Shown: positions 25,512-34,891 of the stretch, piece by piece
Position numbering within the stretch: position 1 is the first letter of the stretch
How the letters are laid out: each line of letters starts with the position of its first letter
Assembly (NCBI GenBank): GCA_028291515.1
Contig: JAQGHU010000107.1
Coordinates: 99,523 to 163,522, forward strand
DNA length: 64,000 nt
DNA from: Schlesneria sp.
GTDB taxonomy: Bacteria > Planctomycetota > Planctomycetia > Planctomycetales > Planctomycetaceae
Direction of reading: 5' to 3'
Translations under genes and position numbers: made by a program
Notes under the pieces: model-generated
Told to the model about the DNA's origin: nothing
The model's input: only the letters and a program-made list of their open reading frames with translations
Databases searched by the model: none

Positions 25512-26876
25512 ATGCAAGATATGTCACCTCGGCAGATTGTCGCGGAACTGGATAAGCACATCGTTGGACAAGATGCGGCCAAGCGCGCCGTTGCTGTGGC
25601 GCTGCGAAACAGATGGCGTTGGCAGCAGCTTCCGGAAGACGTGCGTCGCGATATCACGCCGAAAAACATCCTGATGATTGGTCCCACCGGCGTCGGCAAG
25701 ACCGAGATCACGCGGCGGTTAGCTCAGCTAATTGGCTCACCTTTCGTGAAAGTGGAGGCGACTCGCTTCACGGAAGTTGGCTATGTCGGTCGCGACGTGG
25801 AAAGCATGATCCGCGAATTGGTCGATGCTTCGATCAATCTGGTCAAGCAACGCAAGCGAGTCGAAGTCGAGCAGCAGGCTGACAAAAACGTCGAAGAACG
25901 ATTGCTGGATTTGCTGGTTCCTCATGAACCCGTATCACACACGCCGTCAACAGAAGGGGACACTGGCGACCCTGCGGCCGAGGCGCAGGCTCGTCACGAG
26001 AGAACTCGCGAGAAGTTCCGGACGATGTTGAGATCGGGAAGCTTGGATGACAAGTCTGTCGAGTTGTCGGTACCTCAGCGTCGGATGCCTGTTCAAGTCT
26101 TGTCGAACATGGGTCTGGAACAAATCGACGGCGATTTCCAGCAGATGTTCGAGAAACTGATGCCGCGCCAGCACAAAGATCGGAAGCTCCCGGTGCGAGA
26201 GGCTCGCACGTTGCTGAAGGAACAGGAAATCGAGCAACTGCTGGATAAGGATGTCATTCACGACGAAGGATTGAAGCTGGCGGAAACCAGCGGAATCGTC
26301 TTCCTGGACGAGATCGACAAGATCTGCGGCCAGTCTGAAGGGAAGCAGGGCGCGGATGTCAGCCGCCAGGGAGTCCAGCGCGACTTGTTGCCGATCGTTG
26401 AAGGAGCGACCGTGCAGACTCGATATGGATCACTGAAGACGGATCACATTCTGTTTATCGCCGCCGGCGCGTTCCACTCGGCTCGACCGGCCGATTTGAT
26501 GCCCGAATTGCAGGGGCGTTTCCCGATTCGAGTTGAATTAAGCGACCTGACCAAAGCGGATTTTCTGCGAATCCTGACTGAACCCTCCAGTTCGATCACC
26601 AGCCAATCGCAGCAGCTGCTTCGAGTCGATGGGATTGAATTGATTTACACCGCGGATGGCCTGCAGGAATTGGCGGAGATCGGCTGGCATGTCAATCAGT
26701 CAACGCAGAACATCGGTGCCCGACGGCTCTATACGATCATGGAACGATTGTTGGAAAATATCAGCTTCGAAGGCCCGGATTCGCGCGGGACCGTCATCAC
26801 GATCGACCGCGAATTCGTGCGTCGGCAACTGAAAGCGATCAGCGAAGACGAGGACCTGAGCAAGTTCATTCTGTAG
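25512..26876 (+). CDS. hslU: ATP-dependent protease HslVU, ATPase subunit
   Basis: A 454-residue AAA+ unfoldase. It starts MQDMSPRQIVAELDKHIVGQDAAKRAVAVAL, the standard HslU opening. Walker A is GPTGVGKT (57-64), Walker B IVFLDEIDK (262-270), and sensor and arginine-finger regions follow (AAGAFHSARPADLMPELQGRFPIRV). The I-domain (about 105-245) is of normal size. The GYV pore loop is present as TEVGYVGRDVESMIREL. The C-terminus EDEDLSKFIL is the tail that docks into HslV and opens its active sites. It works with the hslV product encoded just upstream; the pair forms one operon. Confidence 0.97.
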   Translation: MQDMSPRQIVAELDKHIVGQDAAKRAVAVALRNRWRWQQLPEDVRRDITPKNILMIGPTGVGKTEITRRLAQLIGSPFVKVEATRFTEVGYVGRDVESMIRELVDASINLVKQRKRVEVEQQADKNVEERLLDLLVPHEPVSHTPSTEGDTGDPAAEAQARHERTREKFRTMLRSGSLDDKSVELSVPQRRMPVQVLSNMGLEQIDGDFQQMFEKLMPRQHKDRKLPVREARTLLKEQEIEQLLDKDVIHDEGLKLAETSGIVFLDEIDKICGQSEGKQGADVSRQGVQRDLLPIVEGATVQTRYGSLKTDHILFIAAGAFHSARPADLMPELQGRFPIRVELSDLTKADFLRILTEPSSSITSQSQQLLRVDGIELIYTADGLQELAEIGWHVNQSTQNIGARRLYTIMERLLENISFEGPDSRGTVITIDREFVRRQLKAISEDEDLSKFIL

Positions 26877-26906
26877 TCAAGAGGACCCGGCCGTCCCAAT
26901 CTTCCG

Positions 26907-27947
26907 TTGACGCAAATGGCCATTCTGTGGAGACTTCTGGCGGACAGGCAGAGGATGCCTGATGAATTCGTCTACCGATCAGGGATGATCATGCTGCTTT
27001 CAGTCAGACGACGACTGGAATTTCTTATCTTTCAGATAGGGATCTGTGTCGTCGACTGCTTATCACCGCGCACCACAGCACGCTTGGCCGAGCAACTGTC
27101 GTGGGTGATCCACTATGTCTTGCCTCGCAAGTGGACTCGTTACAAAGTCGCGCGAGAGAACCTGCGCCTGGCATTCGGTGATCGCTACTCCGAACGCGAG
27201 ATCGAGCAACTTGTCTATCAGATGTGGGTTCATCTGTTTCGCACTGTCGCAGAAGTCGTGCAGTCGGAAAGAAAGCTGCACATCCACAGCTATCGTCAGG
27301 CCATTCACTTTGCCGATTTCACACGGACCAATGAAGCGGTCTGTTCGGGTCGTCGAGTCATTATGCTGGGTGGCCACTTCGGCAACTGGGAAATCGGGAC
27401 CACACTGTTCGGGATGTGGGGCTTCCCGATGGGGATCGTGGCTCGAGAAATGGACAACCCGTATTTGCACCGCTGGTTTCAGCGGTTCCGGGAAGCGACC
27501 GGGCATCGATTGATGATGAAATCTGGCGGCTTTGATGACATGACCGGCCTACTGGCAAAAGGGGGCAACCTGGGGATGCTTTGCGATCAGGATGCGGGGC
27601 CTCGCGGACTGTTCGTCGATTTTTTCGGGCAACCCGCCTCGACCTTTAAGTCGATCGCATTGCTGGCACTGGAGTACGACGCGTTAATCATCGTCGGATA
27701 CTCCATTCGCCGTGCCGACGATTTCGATGCCAATCGCTGGGTCAACTTTGAAGTGGGTTGCGAAGCGTTGATCGATCCTCGCTTGGTCACCAGCAACGAT
27801 CCGGTGGGCGAGATTACTCGGCAATACACGGCGGCGTTGGAACAGGCGATCCGCCGTGCCCCCGAACAATACTTCTGGGTCCATCGCCGTTGGAAAAGTG
27901 AACCGAAAGTGCGTCAGAAAGCACAGCCACAACGGTTGGCCGGCTAG
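26907..27947 (+). CDS. LpxL/HtrB-family lipid A acyltransferase
   Basis: A membrane-bound acyltransferase of up to 346 residues; real starts may be the ATGs at 26955 or 26985, which bring the single N-terminal helix (LEFLIFQIGICVVDCLS) close to the N-terminus. The catalytic HX4E motif is HFGNWE (H157, E162 in the full frame). GMLCDQDAG and RGLFVDFFGQPASTFKSIALLALEYDALIIVGY match the family's second block, and YFWVHRRWKS the end. These enzymes add secondary acyl chains to Kdo-lipid A or related glycolipids on the cytoplasmic side of the inner membrane. This supports an LPS-like outer membrane. The exact acyl donor is unknown. Confidence 0.9.
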   Translation: MTQMAILWRLLADRQRMPDEFVYRSGMIMLLSVRRRLEFLIFQIGICVVDCLSPRTTARLAEQLSWVIHYVLPRKWTRYKVARENLRLAFGDRYSEREIEQLVYQMWVHLFRTVAEVVQSERKLHIHSYRQAIHFADFTRTNEAVCSGRRVIMLGGHFGNWEIGTTLFGMWGFPMGIVAREMDNPYLHRWFQRFREATGHRLMMKSGGFDDMTGLLAKGGNLGMLCDQDAGPRGLFVDFFGQPASTFKSIALLALEYDALIIVGYSIRRADDFDANRWVNFEVGCEALIDPRLVTSNDPVGEITRQYTAALEQAIRRAPEQYFWVHRRWKSEPKVRQKAQPQRLAG

Positions 27948-27969
27948 CGGCTTGATCCTGTCCTGTAGT

Positions 27970-28023
27970 CAATCTCGCCAAGAGATTGGTCGCATGTCAC
28001 CGTGGTCCCAATCTCTTGCCAGA
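27970..28023. repeat. Inverted repeat (CCAATCTCTTGGCGAGA family)
   Basis: TCTCGCCAAGAGATTGG (27973-27989) faces CCAATCTCTTGCCAGA (28008-28023), 18 bases apart, with few mismatches, forming a hairpin after the acyltransferase gene. The same 17-base word occurs in the opposite orientation, exactly, at 45941-45957 between the two ABC transporter genes, so this is a dispersed repeat and not just a local terminator. Confidence 0.65.
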
Positions 28024-28126
28024 TCAACGACTAAAGAATCCCGCCTGCGCTTCTCTTTCCGCACAAACTTCGCAAAATGCAGCTTCTGAATCGGGAAGTT
28101 GGCAAGTGGCAGACTCAGGCGGATTG

Positions 28127-28435
28127 ATGTCAAACCGATATCGCATTGCTTCGATCGACGATGTCTCTCCTGGTAGCGGCCGTGAATTTGTCGCCGGTGG
28201 CCGCATCGTGGCTTTGTTTCACCTGGAAGATGGTTTCCACGCGATGGACGGAATCTGTCCGCACGCAGGCGGCCCGCTGGCTCAAGGCGAGATTCGTGGC
28301 AGCGTCGTCATCTGCCCGTGGCATGGATGGCAGTTCGATGTCACAACAGGTCGGCATTGCCTGAATGCACATTTGTGTCAGCCATCATTTCCAGTGACGA
28401 TTGAGGGGACGGACATTTTCGTGGAACTTCCGTGA
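28127..28435 (+). CDS. Rieske [2Fe-2S] ferredoxin-like protein
   Basis: A 102-residue soluble protein consisting of one Rieske domain. The cluster ligands are C44 and H46 in CPHAGGPL and C63 and H66 in CPWHGWQFD. The start MSNRYRIASIDDV is preceded by AGGCGG. It resembles the small NirD/BphF-type Rieske proteins that act as electron carriers for oxygenases or as reductase subunits. No oxygenase or nitrite reductase is adjacent, so the partner is unknown. Cytoplasmic, no signal sequence. Confidence 0.93.
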   Translation: MSNRYRIASIDDVSPGSGREFVAGGRIVALFHLEDGFHAMDGICPHAGGPLAQGEIRGSVVICPWHGWQFDVTTGRHCLNAHLCQPSFPVTIEGTDIFVELP

Positions 28436-28695
28436 CCATTGATGCGGCGTGCCAAAGTCTGCGAAAGCGAAACGAAGCTGGCAAAATTACAAACTCGAAT
28501 TGCCAGACTTGGGGTCTTCCCCTAACATCCGCCCGTCGACCAGGACGGTTGGCAAGATTCAAAACGAGCACCCCATTATTGGTGTGTGGTTGAATCAAGA
28601 ACACGATGGAACGTGTGTTTCTGGCGCATTTCTGTGCGCGAATGCCGATCCATCGAAATAGCAATCAGCACGATCCCGATGGACGAGGGCGACCC

Positions 28696-29553
28696 ATGCG
28701 GTCAGGCATTCATGGAACATTTGCCACGTTGCTACTGATGGTTCCCGTATTATCAATCCCAGCACTGGCGATCTTTGGAATCCCTCAATTTGCACCCGTG
28801 GTGGCCTCACCTTTGGATGAAGGCCCCGACGAACACCACGAAAAACGTGTTGGCAAATCGGAACGACCAGACGACGACATGCTGGGCGACCTGGGAAACG
28901 CGCCTGATTTCGGTTCTGAACCGAATGATGCACGAACGGGAACGGGCCGCATCGGCGACTCGGTACCGCTGTCCCGCGGCAGAAACCCCGGCAATCGAGA
29001 GACGTCCTTCGACTCGCGTCAACGATCGCAACCTGGAGCAACTCCGCCGGCGCGATCGTCCTGGCAAGATGAACCGCGTGGTGATCTACATCGCTCTGTC
29101 GATGATCTTGATGGGGGCATGTCCCGCAACAACCCGACAGATCCACCCAAAGGACAACTGAAGGATTTGCGGTTCGATGCCCAGCAACCGCCGCCAGCAT
29201 TCGGGGGTGCCCACATCCAGAATACGGTGATGCCTAAGAGGCAAGATCCGCAAGACCCCCGTGTGTTCCAGCGCCAACGCGATCGACTTCCCGAAGTCGG
29301 CGAAGTTCGCACACCCGGCCGACAAGAGGAAACTTTCTCTTGGCAGGATGCCGTCAATCGTCTGAATGAACTCGAAATTCGAAACTTCCGATTGCAGCCT
29401 GGGCATCGAGAGAAGCAATACGCATTCATCTGCAACTACACGCCGAGTGATTCACCACGCGTTTCGTACCGCTTTGAAGCGGAAGCGGACGAACCGTTGA
29501 AGGCGGTCGAAAAGGTGCTTGAGCAGATCGCCGAGTGGCAACAGCGTCGCTAG
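28696..29553 (+). CDS. Exported or membrane-anchored protein of unknown function
   Basis: About 285 residues from the start MRSGIHGTFATLLLMVPVLSI, chosen because it gives an N-terminal hydrophobic segment; the frame opens 30 codons earlier. After the helix comes a long, low-complexity hydrophilic region rich in D, R, P and N (about 40-200), predicted to be disordered. The last 90 residues look folded: QDAVNRLNELEIRNFRLQPGHREKQYAFICNYTPSDSPRVSYRFEAEADEPLKAVEKVLEQIAEW. That pattern is not recognised as a known domain. It precedes scpB on the same strand. No function can be assigned. Confidence 0.6.
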   Translation: MRSGIHGTFATLLLMVPVLSIPALAIFGIPQFAPVVASPLDEGPDEHHEKRVGKSERPDDDMLGDLGNAPDFGSEPNDARTGTGRIGDSVPLSRGRNPGNRETSFDSRQRSQPGATPPARSSWQDEPRGDLHRSVDDLDGGMSRNNPTDPPKGQLKDLRFDAQQPPPAFGGAHIQNTVMPKRQDPQDPRVFQRQRDRLPEVGEVRTPGRQEETFSWQDAVNRLNELEIRNFRLQPGHREKQYAFICNYTPSDSPRVSYRFEAEADEPLKAVEKVLEQIAEWQQRR

Positions 29554-29604
29554 ATCAATCCGGTCTGTCCGACCTTCCAATAGCATTGTCTTCATGGCAT
29601 CGAC

Positions 29605-30324
29605 ATGCAGCCTCAACAACCCTTCGCGAAGGCATCCACCTGGAAGTCCGCCCCTGTCGACGGGCATCGTTGGGCATTCTTCGCCAGACGCGAAGCGGGA
29701 CCTGATGTCTTGCCAATGGCAGGAGTTGATCTGCTCTGTGTCCGCACGCCAAAGATGGCTCGCGTGGAAGCCGCACTCCTTGTGACGGATGCGGCACTCA
29801 GCGTTCGTCGTCTGATGCAACTCGCGACCTTGGCAGATATCTCGGAAGCGCGGACGCTGGTCGATCAATTGAACGCCGCCTACGACAAGAGTGGGACCGC
29901 ATTTCGGATCGAGCGAGTGGCCAGCGGTTACCGAATGCTCACGCGGCCACAGTTCGCGCTCTGGCTGGGGAAGGTTCACCACCGACAGGCAGAGCAAAAG
30001 CTATCGCCCACCGCTCTGGAGACCTTAGCGATTGTGGCCTATCGGCAGCCTGCCACTCGGGCCGAGATCGAATCGATTCGTCGCGTTCAATGCGCTGATA
30101 TGCTGAAGCAACTGATGGATCGCGGCTTGGTCCGCATTTGTGGTGAAGATAACTCGCTGGGTCGACCATTCCTCTATGCGACGACGCGGCAGTTCTTGGA
30201 GTTGTACGGCTTACGTGATGCCGACGATCTACCCAACGCCGACACGCTGCGAAAAGTGCATCCGATCCCCGCGCTATTTGCGGACAGTGATGAGTCTGGG
30301 GCTGAGGGCGAATCGGCAGCCTAA
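29605..30324 (+). CDS. scpB: Segregation and condensation protein B
   Basis: A 239-residue frame carrying the ScpB core: MARVEAALLVTDAALSVRRLMQLATLADISEARTLVDQLNAAY (first winged helix, usual form IEALLFASxxPLSxxxL) and LSPTALETLAIVAYRQPATRAEIESIRRVQCADMLKQLMDRGLVRICGED (second winged helix), then GRPFLYATTRQFLELYGL. The first 45 residues are not part of the family and the real start may lie further in. ScpB with ScpA and SMC forms the condensin complex that organises the chromosome. scpA is not in the window. About 50 bases separate it from the preceding gene. Confidence 0.92.
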   Translation: MQPQQPFAKASTWKSAPVDGHRWAFFARREAGPDVLPMAGVDLLCVRTPKMARVEAALLVTDAALSVRRLMQLATLADISEARTLVDQLNAAYDKSGTAFRIERVASGYRMLTRPQFALWLGKVHHRQAEQKLSPTALETLAIVAYRQPATRAEIESIRRVQCADMLKQLMDRGLVRICGEDNSLGRPFLYATTRQFLELYGLRDADDLPNADTLRKVHPIPALFADSDESGAEGESAA

Positions 30325-30451
30325 ACGCCGATTGCAACTGCGCCAGCTGACATAGTCGTAAGTGTTGTGCACTCGCCTCCGCTGGCGTCGAAAACCTCCA
30401 TCTTCGACGTTAATCTCTGGTAGACAATGGGTATATCCTGAAAGCCGATCA

Positions 30452-30554
30452 GCGGTCGACCAAGTCGAACGATTTTCGTGCAGGCCGCTTGTTCTTATCA
30501 GTAAATGTTCACTTGTTTTTGCTGTAAATCCTAATGCCATGCGGTCGACCGCAT
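30452..30554. promoter_or_regulatory. Pair of GCGGTCGACC palindromic sites upstream of the GH3 genes
   Basis: The ten-base word GCGGTCGACC, itself with an eight-base palindrome GGTCGACC, occurs at 30452-30461 and again at 30541-30550. The second copy is expanded to a 16-base perfect palindrome, ATGCGGTCGACCGCAT (30539-30554). Both lie in the 302-base gap before the first GH3 gene, 89 bases apart. This is the layout expected for a regulator that binds two operators; no regulator gene is adjacent. Nothing else is seen in the gap. Confidence 0.45.
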
Positions 30555-30626
30555 GCGGCACAGGTTGTGCAGGCCGGGCAAGTAATCGGGCCGAAGGAGT
30601 CGTCAAAAAAAACTGAGGAGTGAGGG

Positions 30627-32363
30627 GTGTCGGAATCGACGTTTCGTAGAAATTCTGTCCCAACATTGACCTCGCGACTGCTGACGACAATCGCCCAGCG
30701 CGTCGTTCTGCCGGGCTATGCGAAACAGTTTGACCGTTTCCATGCTTCACTCTCTCACGGTCGTCGAATCCAGCATGGCATGCTGTTCACTTGGCTGCAG
30801 CGCTGTCGAGATAGTCGCTTCGGCCGCGATCATGGATTCGCCACGATTCAGAATCTTGACGACTATCGTCGGCAGGTACCTGTGTCGCGTTGCGATTACT
30901 TTGCGCCGTACATTGATGGCGTGGCGCGCGGGATTCATACCGATCTATTTCCGGCAAATGAGCCAGTAAAACGGTTCACGATTACGACCGGCAGTACTGG
31001 TATTCCCAAGCTCAATCCTGTCACCCCCACATGGTTGAAATACTACCGCGCCGCTTGGAATATGTGGGGCGCCAAGATGCTGCTGGATCACTACCCGATT
31101 GTCGGGCGAAAGATCCTGCACATCATCGGCTCTTGGGATATGGGTAAGACGGCTGCCGGCATTCCTATCAGCATGGTCAGCGCCCTGTTGGCACGCAATC
31201 AGAACCCCGTTGTTCGTCCCTTCTACTGCGTCCCCAACGACGTGACGAATATCGCCGATCCCGACTCGCGCTACTACACCATGCTCCGCCTGTGCATGAG
31301 TACCAACATCGGTCTCATCGTCGTGATGAACCCAGGGACATTGCTCCGCTTGGCCCAACTGGGTGATGAGCATCGAGAATCGCTGATTCGCGACATTCGC
31401 GATGGTACGCTCTCCACCAAATTCGACATCCCCGCTCCGATTCGTCAGCAGATTTCGCATCGTATTCGTCGAGCCGATCCTGCCTGTGCGAAGTCGCTTG
31501 AGCAAGCCGTGGAAGAATCCGGGCATCTGTATCCCAAGCACTACTGGGACCGCCCTTTGATCGCTTGCTGGCTGGGGGGGACCGCTGGATATCAGGCGAA
31601 GTATCTGCCCGAGTACTTCGGCGATGCGCCAATGCGAGATCAGGGTTTGGTCTCCAGTGAAGGGCGACACACGATTCCGATTGAAGATGGCAAACCGCAG
31701 GGGGTTCTCGCCATCAACAGCGCATTTTATGAATTCATCCCGGTGACTGAAGACGGCGACCATCCCACCGTCTTGGAAGGTCACGAATTACGGGACGGAA
31801 GCGACTATCACTTGGTGATGACCACCTACAGCGGCTACTTCCGCTTTCGCATTGGCGATGTGGTTCGTTGTCATGGATTGATTGGTGAGACGCCGATCCT
31901 GGAATTTCTGCAGAAAGGTGACCGGTGTGGTGATCTTGAAGGAGAGAAAGTCACCGAGCATCAGTTTCTGGAAGCCGCCACCAATGCGGCTCACGAACGC
32001 GGGATCCGATTGGGACCGGTGACAGCCGTCCCTTGCCGTCCAGATCGTCGACAACCTCGCTATCAGATCATCGTCGAATACGGCGACATTCCGGATATCG
32101 AGGTCGCACGCGGATTCCTGGCGAATGTGGATGAACGGCTTCGCGCCAGCAATTTTCTGTACAAAGCTCGACGACGAGAAAAGGTGCTGGGGCCCCCAAC
32201 ACTGTGGCGAATTCCCACGGGCGGGTGGTCACGTTTTGTCGATTCCGAAATTGAACGGCGTGGCACGGGAGACGCTCACTACAAGCACGCCGCCCTCGTT
32301 CAAGACTCGACGATCCTCGATCGCTTCCAACCGATGGATCAAATTGAGCTTGCCTCCGAATGA
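30627..32363 (+). CDS. GH3-family acyl-adenylating enzyme, first copy
   Basis: A 578-residue protein of the GH3 (auxin-responsive promoter) family of the ANL superfamily. It starts with GTG after GAGGAG. The phosphate-binding loop is TTGSTGIPK (near 125), the adenylate site lies around SSEGRHTIP and FYEFIPV, and the C-terminal domain contains GDRCGDLEGEKVTEHQF. Plant GH3 enzymes activate jasmonate or auxin with ATP and join them to amino acids; the bacterial relatives have no assigned substrate. It is followed by a second GH3 gene after 75 bases on the same strand, so both are probably transcribed together. No signal peptide; cytoplasmic. Confidence 0.88.
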   Translation: MSESTFRRNSVPTLTSRLLTTIAQRVVLPGYAKQFDRFHASLSHGRRIQHGMLFTWLQRCRDSRFGRDHGFATIQNLDDYRRQVPVSRCDYFAPYIDGVARGIHTDLFPANEPVKRFTITTGSTGIPKLNPVTPTWLKYYRAAWNMWGAKMLLDHYPIVGRKILHIIGSWDMGKTAAGIPISMVSALLARNQNPVVRPFYCVPNDVTNIADPDSRYYTMLRLCMSTNIGLIVVMNPGTLLRLAQLGDEHRESLIRDIRDGTLSTKFDIPAPIRQQISHRIRRADPACAKSLEQAVEESGHLYPKHYWDRPLIACWLGGTAGYQAKYLPEYFGDAPMRDQGLVSSEGRHTIPIEDGKPQGVLAINSAFYEFIPVTEDGDHPTVLEGHELRDGSDYHLVMTTYSGYFRFRIGDVVRCHGLIGETPILEFLQKGDRCGDLEGEKVTEHQFLEAATNAAHERGIRLGPVTAVPCRPDRRQPRYQIIVEYGDIPDIEVARGFLANVDERLRASNFLYKARRREKVLGPPTLWRIPTGGWSRFVDSEIERRGTGDAHYKHAALVQDSTILDRFQPMDQIELASE

Positions 32364-32438
32364 TCTCGCGTTCCGCATCACTTCAGCAAAACTGACAGCG
32401 ATCTCGACAACATTGACTTTCACTAGAGGTACCGTCCG

Positions 32439-34172
32439 ATGAGCCTGTTCTCTTTCGCACCCGAAGGGATCTCTCGCTCTGCCATGACCGCCGTCGCGAA
32501 GATGGCCGCGATTCCCTTTTATCAGCGTAAGCTGCGACGCTTCGAAGCCATGCTGGCCCAGGGCCATCAGTTTCAACGGCGTTCGCTGTTCGAAAAGATC
32601 CGCAACAACGCGGATTCCGACTTTGGAAAGGTGCATAGTTTCGATCGCATTCAGACCGTCGAAGACTTTCGTCGAAACGTGCCGATTTCTAACTATGAAT
32701 ACATGGCGCCTTACATCGACGAAGTGAGTCGCGGACGAACCGAAGCGCTCTTCTCTCCGAAAGAAGAAATCCTGGCTTTCGCCTGTACAACGGGAACGAC
32801 CGGGCAACCAAAGTTGAATCCTGTCACTCGAACGTGGTTGAACGAATATCGCCGCTCGCTCGAGATCTGGGGCGTCAAAGCCATTGTCGAACATCCGGAA
32901 ATGATCGGAACACGCGTCCTTCAACTGCTGGGCCCGGCCAATTTGGGGACGACTCCCAGTGGCCTGCCCATTGGGATGGTCAGTGCGATCGCCGCTAGAT
33001 TTCAGAATCGCGTCTATCAATCGTTTTATGCCATTCCCTCCGAAGTGGCCGACGTTCCAGATTCGTTCTCGAAGTATTATTTGACCATGCGACTGGCGAT
33101 GGCCTCGCAGGTTGGCTTCATCATCGCGATTACGCCCGCGAATCTGATCCGACTGGCAGAAGTCGGAAACGAATTCCGTGAACAGCTCATTCGCGACATT
33201 CACGATGGTACGCTCTGGAGCCGAGCTGATATTCCTCGAGCATTGCATCAACGCGTCGCTCGCACGATGGGTCGCAAACGACCGGAGCGAGCTCGTATAC
33301 TGCAGAAGATCATCGAACGCACTGGAACTCTTTATCCGAAGGACTACTGGCCGCTGTCGCTGATTTCATGCTGGCTAGGAGGAACGATCGGGTATCAGGC
33401 GCGCGACTTGTCCCGATACTACGGCGACACTCCAACGCGCGATCTGGGGCTGGTTTCAACCGAAGGACGCCATACGATTCCGCTCCAAGACAATCGCGCG
33501 GAAGGAGTGCTGGCTGTCGACGGCGCGTACTACGAATTCATTCCCTTTCCCGAGAACGCCTCTTCAGATGCCCGCGTCCTGGAATGCCATGAACTGGAAC
33601 CTGGCGAACAGTATTCCGTGGTGATGACCACTTCGAGCGGACTGTATCGCTATGAGATCGGTGATATCGTGCAATGCAGCGGCTATGTCGGGCAGGCACC
33701 CGTCTTGCAGTTCCTGCACAAGGTCGGCCAATATTCGGATATGGAAGGCGAAAAGGTCAGCGGGTACCAGATGGCAGAAGCCGTCGAGACCGCCGCCCGA
33801 GAACTGTCGTTGCCGCTGGACTGCTTCACCGCAGTCCCCGTGCGGGAAGCAGGAGAAGTCCCGTACTACGCGGTCCTGGTCGAACGCAACGTCATCGAAG
33901 AAGCATCCACGGGACAGCGGTTTATCCAAATCGTCGACCGTGAATTGATCCGACAAAATGTGATGTATGCTGGTAAGCGACACGATGGTTACATCGATTC
34001 GCCTCGCGTCGTGCGACTGGCACCAGGCACTTGGACGGCATACAGGGCGACGGAAAGCTATCGAACCAAAGTTGGCGACTCTCAATACAAACAAGCCGCG
34101 CTCGTGCCCGATACGACCTGGCTGGGACGATTTCAGCCGCTGGATACGTTGCGACTGGAAACGGTCGTTTAG
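32439..34172 (+). CDS. GH3-family acyl-adenylating enzyme, second copy
   Basis: A 577-residue paralogue of the preceding gene, collinear along its whole length: the P-loop is CTTGTTGQPK, LYPKDYWPLSLISCWLGGT mirrors the YPKHYWDRPLIACWLGGT of the first copy, STEGRHTIP is the shared adenylate block, and GQYSDMEGEKVSGYQM the C-terminal domain. Differences in the acceptor-side regions suggest two related substrates or two subunits. It starts with ATG 32439. The downstream gap holds repeat copy B, so the pair likely forms a two-gene unit. Confidence 0.88.
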   Translation: MSLFSFAPEGISRSAMTAVAKMAAIPFYQRKLRRFEAMLAQGHQFQRRSLFEKIRNNADSDFGKVHSFDRIQTVEDFRRNVPISNYEYMAPYIDEVSRGRTEALFSPKEEILAFACTTGTTGQPKLNPVTRTWLNEYRRSLEIWGVKAIVEHPEMIGTRVLQLLGPANLGTTPSGLPIGMVSAIAARFQNRVYQSFYAIPSEVADVPDSFSKYYLTMRLAMASQVGFIIAITPANLIRLAEVGNEFREQLIRDIHDGTLWSRADIPRALHQRVARTMGRKRPERARILQKIIERTGTLYPKDYWPLSLISCWLGGTIGYQARDLSRYYGDTPTRDLGLVSTEGRHTIPLQDNRAEGVLAVDGAYYEFIPFPENASSDARVLECHELEPGEQYSVVMTTSSGLYRYEIGDIVQCSGYVGQAPVLQFLHKVGQYSDMEGEKVSGYQMAEAVETAARELSLPLDCFTAVPVREAGEVPYYAVLVERNVIEEASTGQRFIQIVDRELIRQNVMYAGKRHDGYIDSPRVVRLAPGTWTAYRATESYRTKVGDSQYKQAALVPDTTWLGRFQPLDTLRLETVV

Positions 34173-34211
34173 GTCGGAACTCGACCGCTGCATTCACCAG
34201 AATACAGGCAA

Positions 34212-34378
34212 GTCATTCCCGCGCAAGTTCGTCATTCCCGGCCATGCATGTCATTCCCGCGAAGGCGGGAATCCAGTGAGTGGCGGAGCGGCGACGATGG
34301 ACGAGTCTCGCCCGATCCTGAGCGCTGGTGATGATTCGGTGCCGAAGGACTGGATTCCCGCCTGCGCGGGAATGACGG
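34212..34378. repeat. dRS3-like paired repeat element, copy B
   Basis: Core arms at 34250-34276 and 34350-34377 are reverse complements with the ATTCCC...GGGAAT core; two further incomplete left arms (GTCATTCCCG words) precede the core at 34212 and 34231. The inner sequence GAGTCTCGCCCGATCC and GATGATTCGGTGCCGAA is shared, with few changes, with copy C at 47.9 kb. It closes the GH3 pair. No gene lies in this 296-base gap. Confidence 0.85.
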
Positions 34379-34468
34379 AAGGAAAAAAGGGTCAGGCAAG
34401 CATCTGACCGGCTCGCGAATAATCTAGCCTAGTCCGACATCCGAATCAGCCGTCATCGCCTACGATAG

Positions 34469-34891
34469 TTAGAACCGGCGATTGGGTTGAGTGGCCCCGA
34501 TAATCAAGACCATCACTAACGCGATCAATGAAATCGCGGTCATCAGCCCACCGAGAATGACACCGAACCAGGCACGGCCGCTGCCGGAAAGATCCGGATC
34601 CTTCTTGATCGCTTTCAAGGCCACGATCCCACAGATCAGGGCCGCGATCGAGAATGGCAGTCCGCACATCGGGATGATTCCGAACAGCGCGCAATAACCG
34701 GCCGCGATCGCGGACACAGGTCGACCGACAGGAATCAGCATCCGATCAACGGTGCCGTGAGTTCGCTTTTTCTTCTGCGGTCGGCTCACGGGTTCATCGC
34801 CCAGCATCTCTCCGCAGTGGCGGCATTTCTTGGCGGCGGCCCGGATCTCCTCGTCACAGTACGGACAGATCTTGGTATCAGAAGTTGACAT
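34469..34891 (-). CDS. Zinc-ribbon DUF4190 membrane protein
   Basis: A 140-residue protein. The first 30 residues form a double-zinc-ribbon-like motif (CPYCDEEIRAAAKKCRHCGEML, two CxxC pairs), a basic linker follows, and two hydrophobic segments fill the C-terminal half (AAGYCALFGIIPMCGLPFSIAALICGIVALKAIKKDP and WFGVILGGLMTAISLIALVMVLIIGA). The second half is a DUF4190 module. Such proteins are common in Actinobacteria and Planctomycetes and have no proven role. A single-gene unit. Confidence 0.82.
   Translation of the reverse strand: MSTSDTKICPYCDEEIRAAAKKCRHCGEMLGDEPVSRPQKKKRTHGTVDRMLIPVGRPVSAIAAGYCALFGIIPMCGLPFSIAALICGIVALKAIKKDPDLSGSGRAWFGVILGGLMTAISLIALVMVLIIGATQPNRRF

Noticed and set aside
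30945..31784. 279-codon minus-strand open frame
   Set aside because: Antisense to the first GH3 gene; no family-like sequence.
32229..33251. 340-codon minus-strand open frame
   Set aside because: Antisense to the second GH3 gene, whose motifs are clear.
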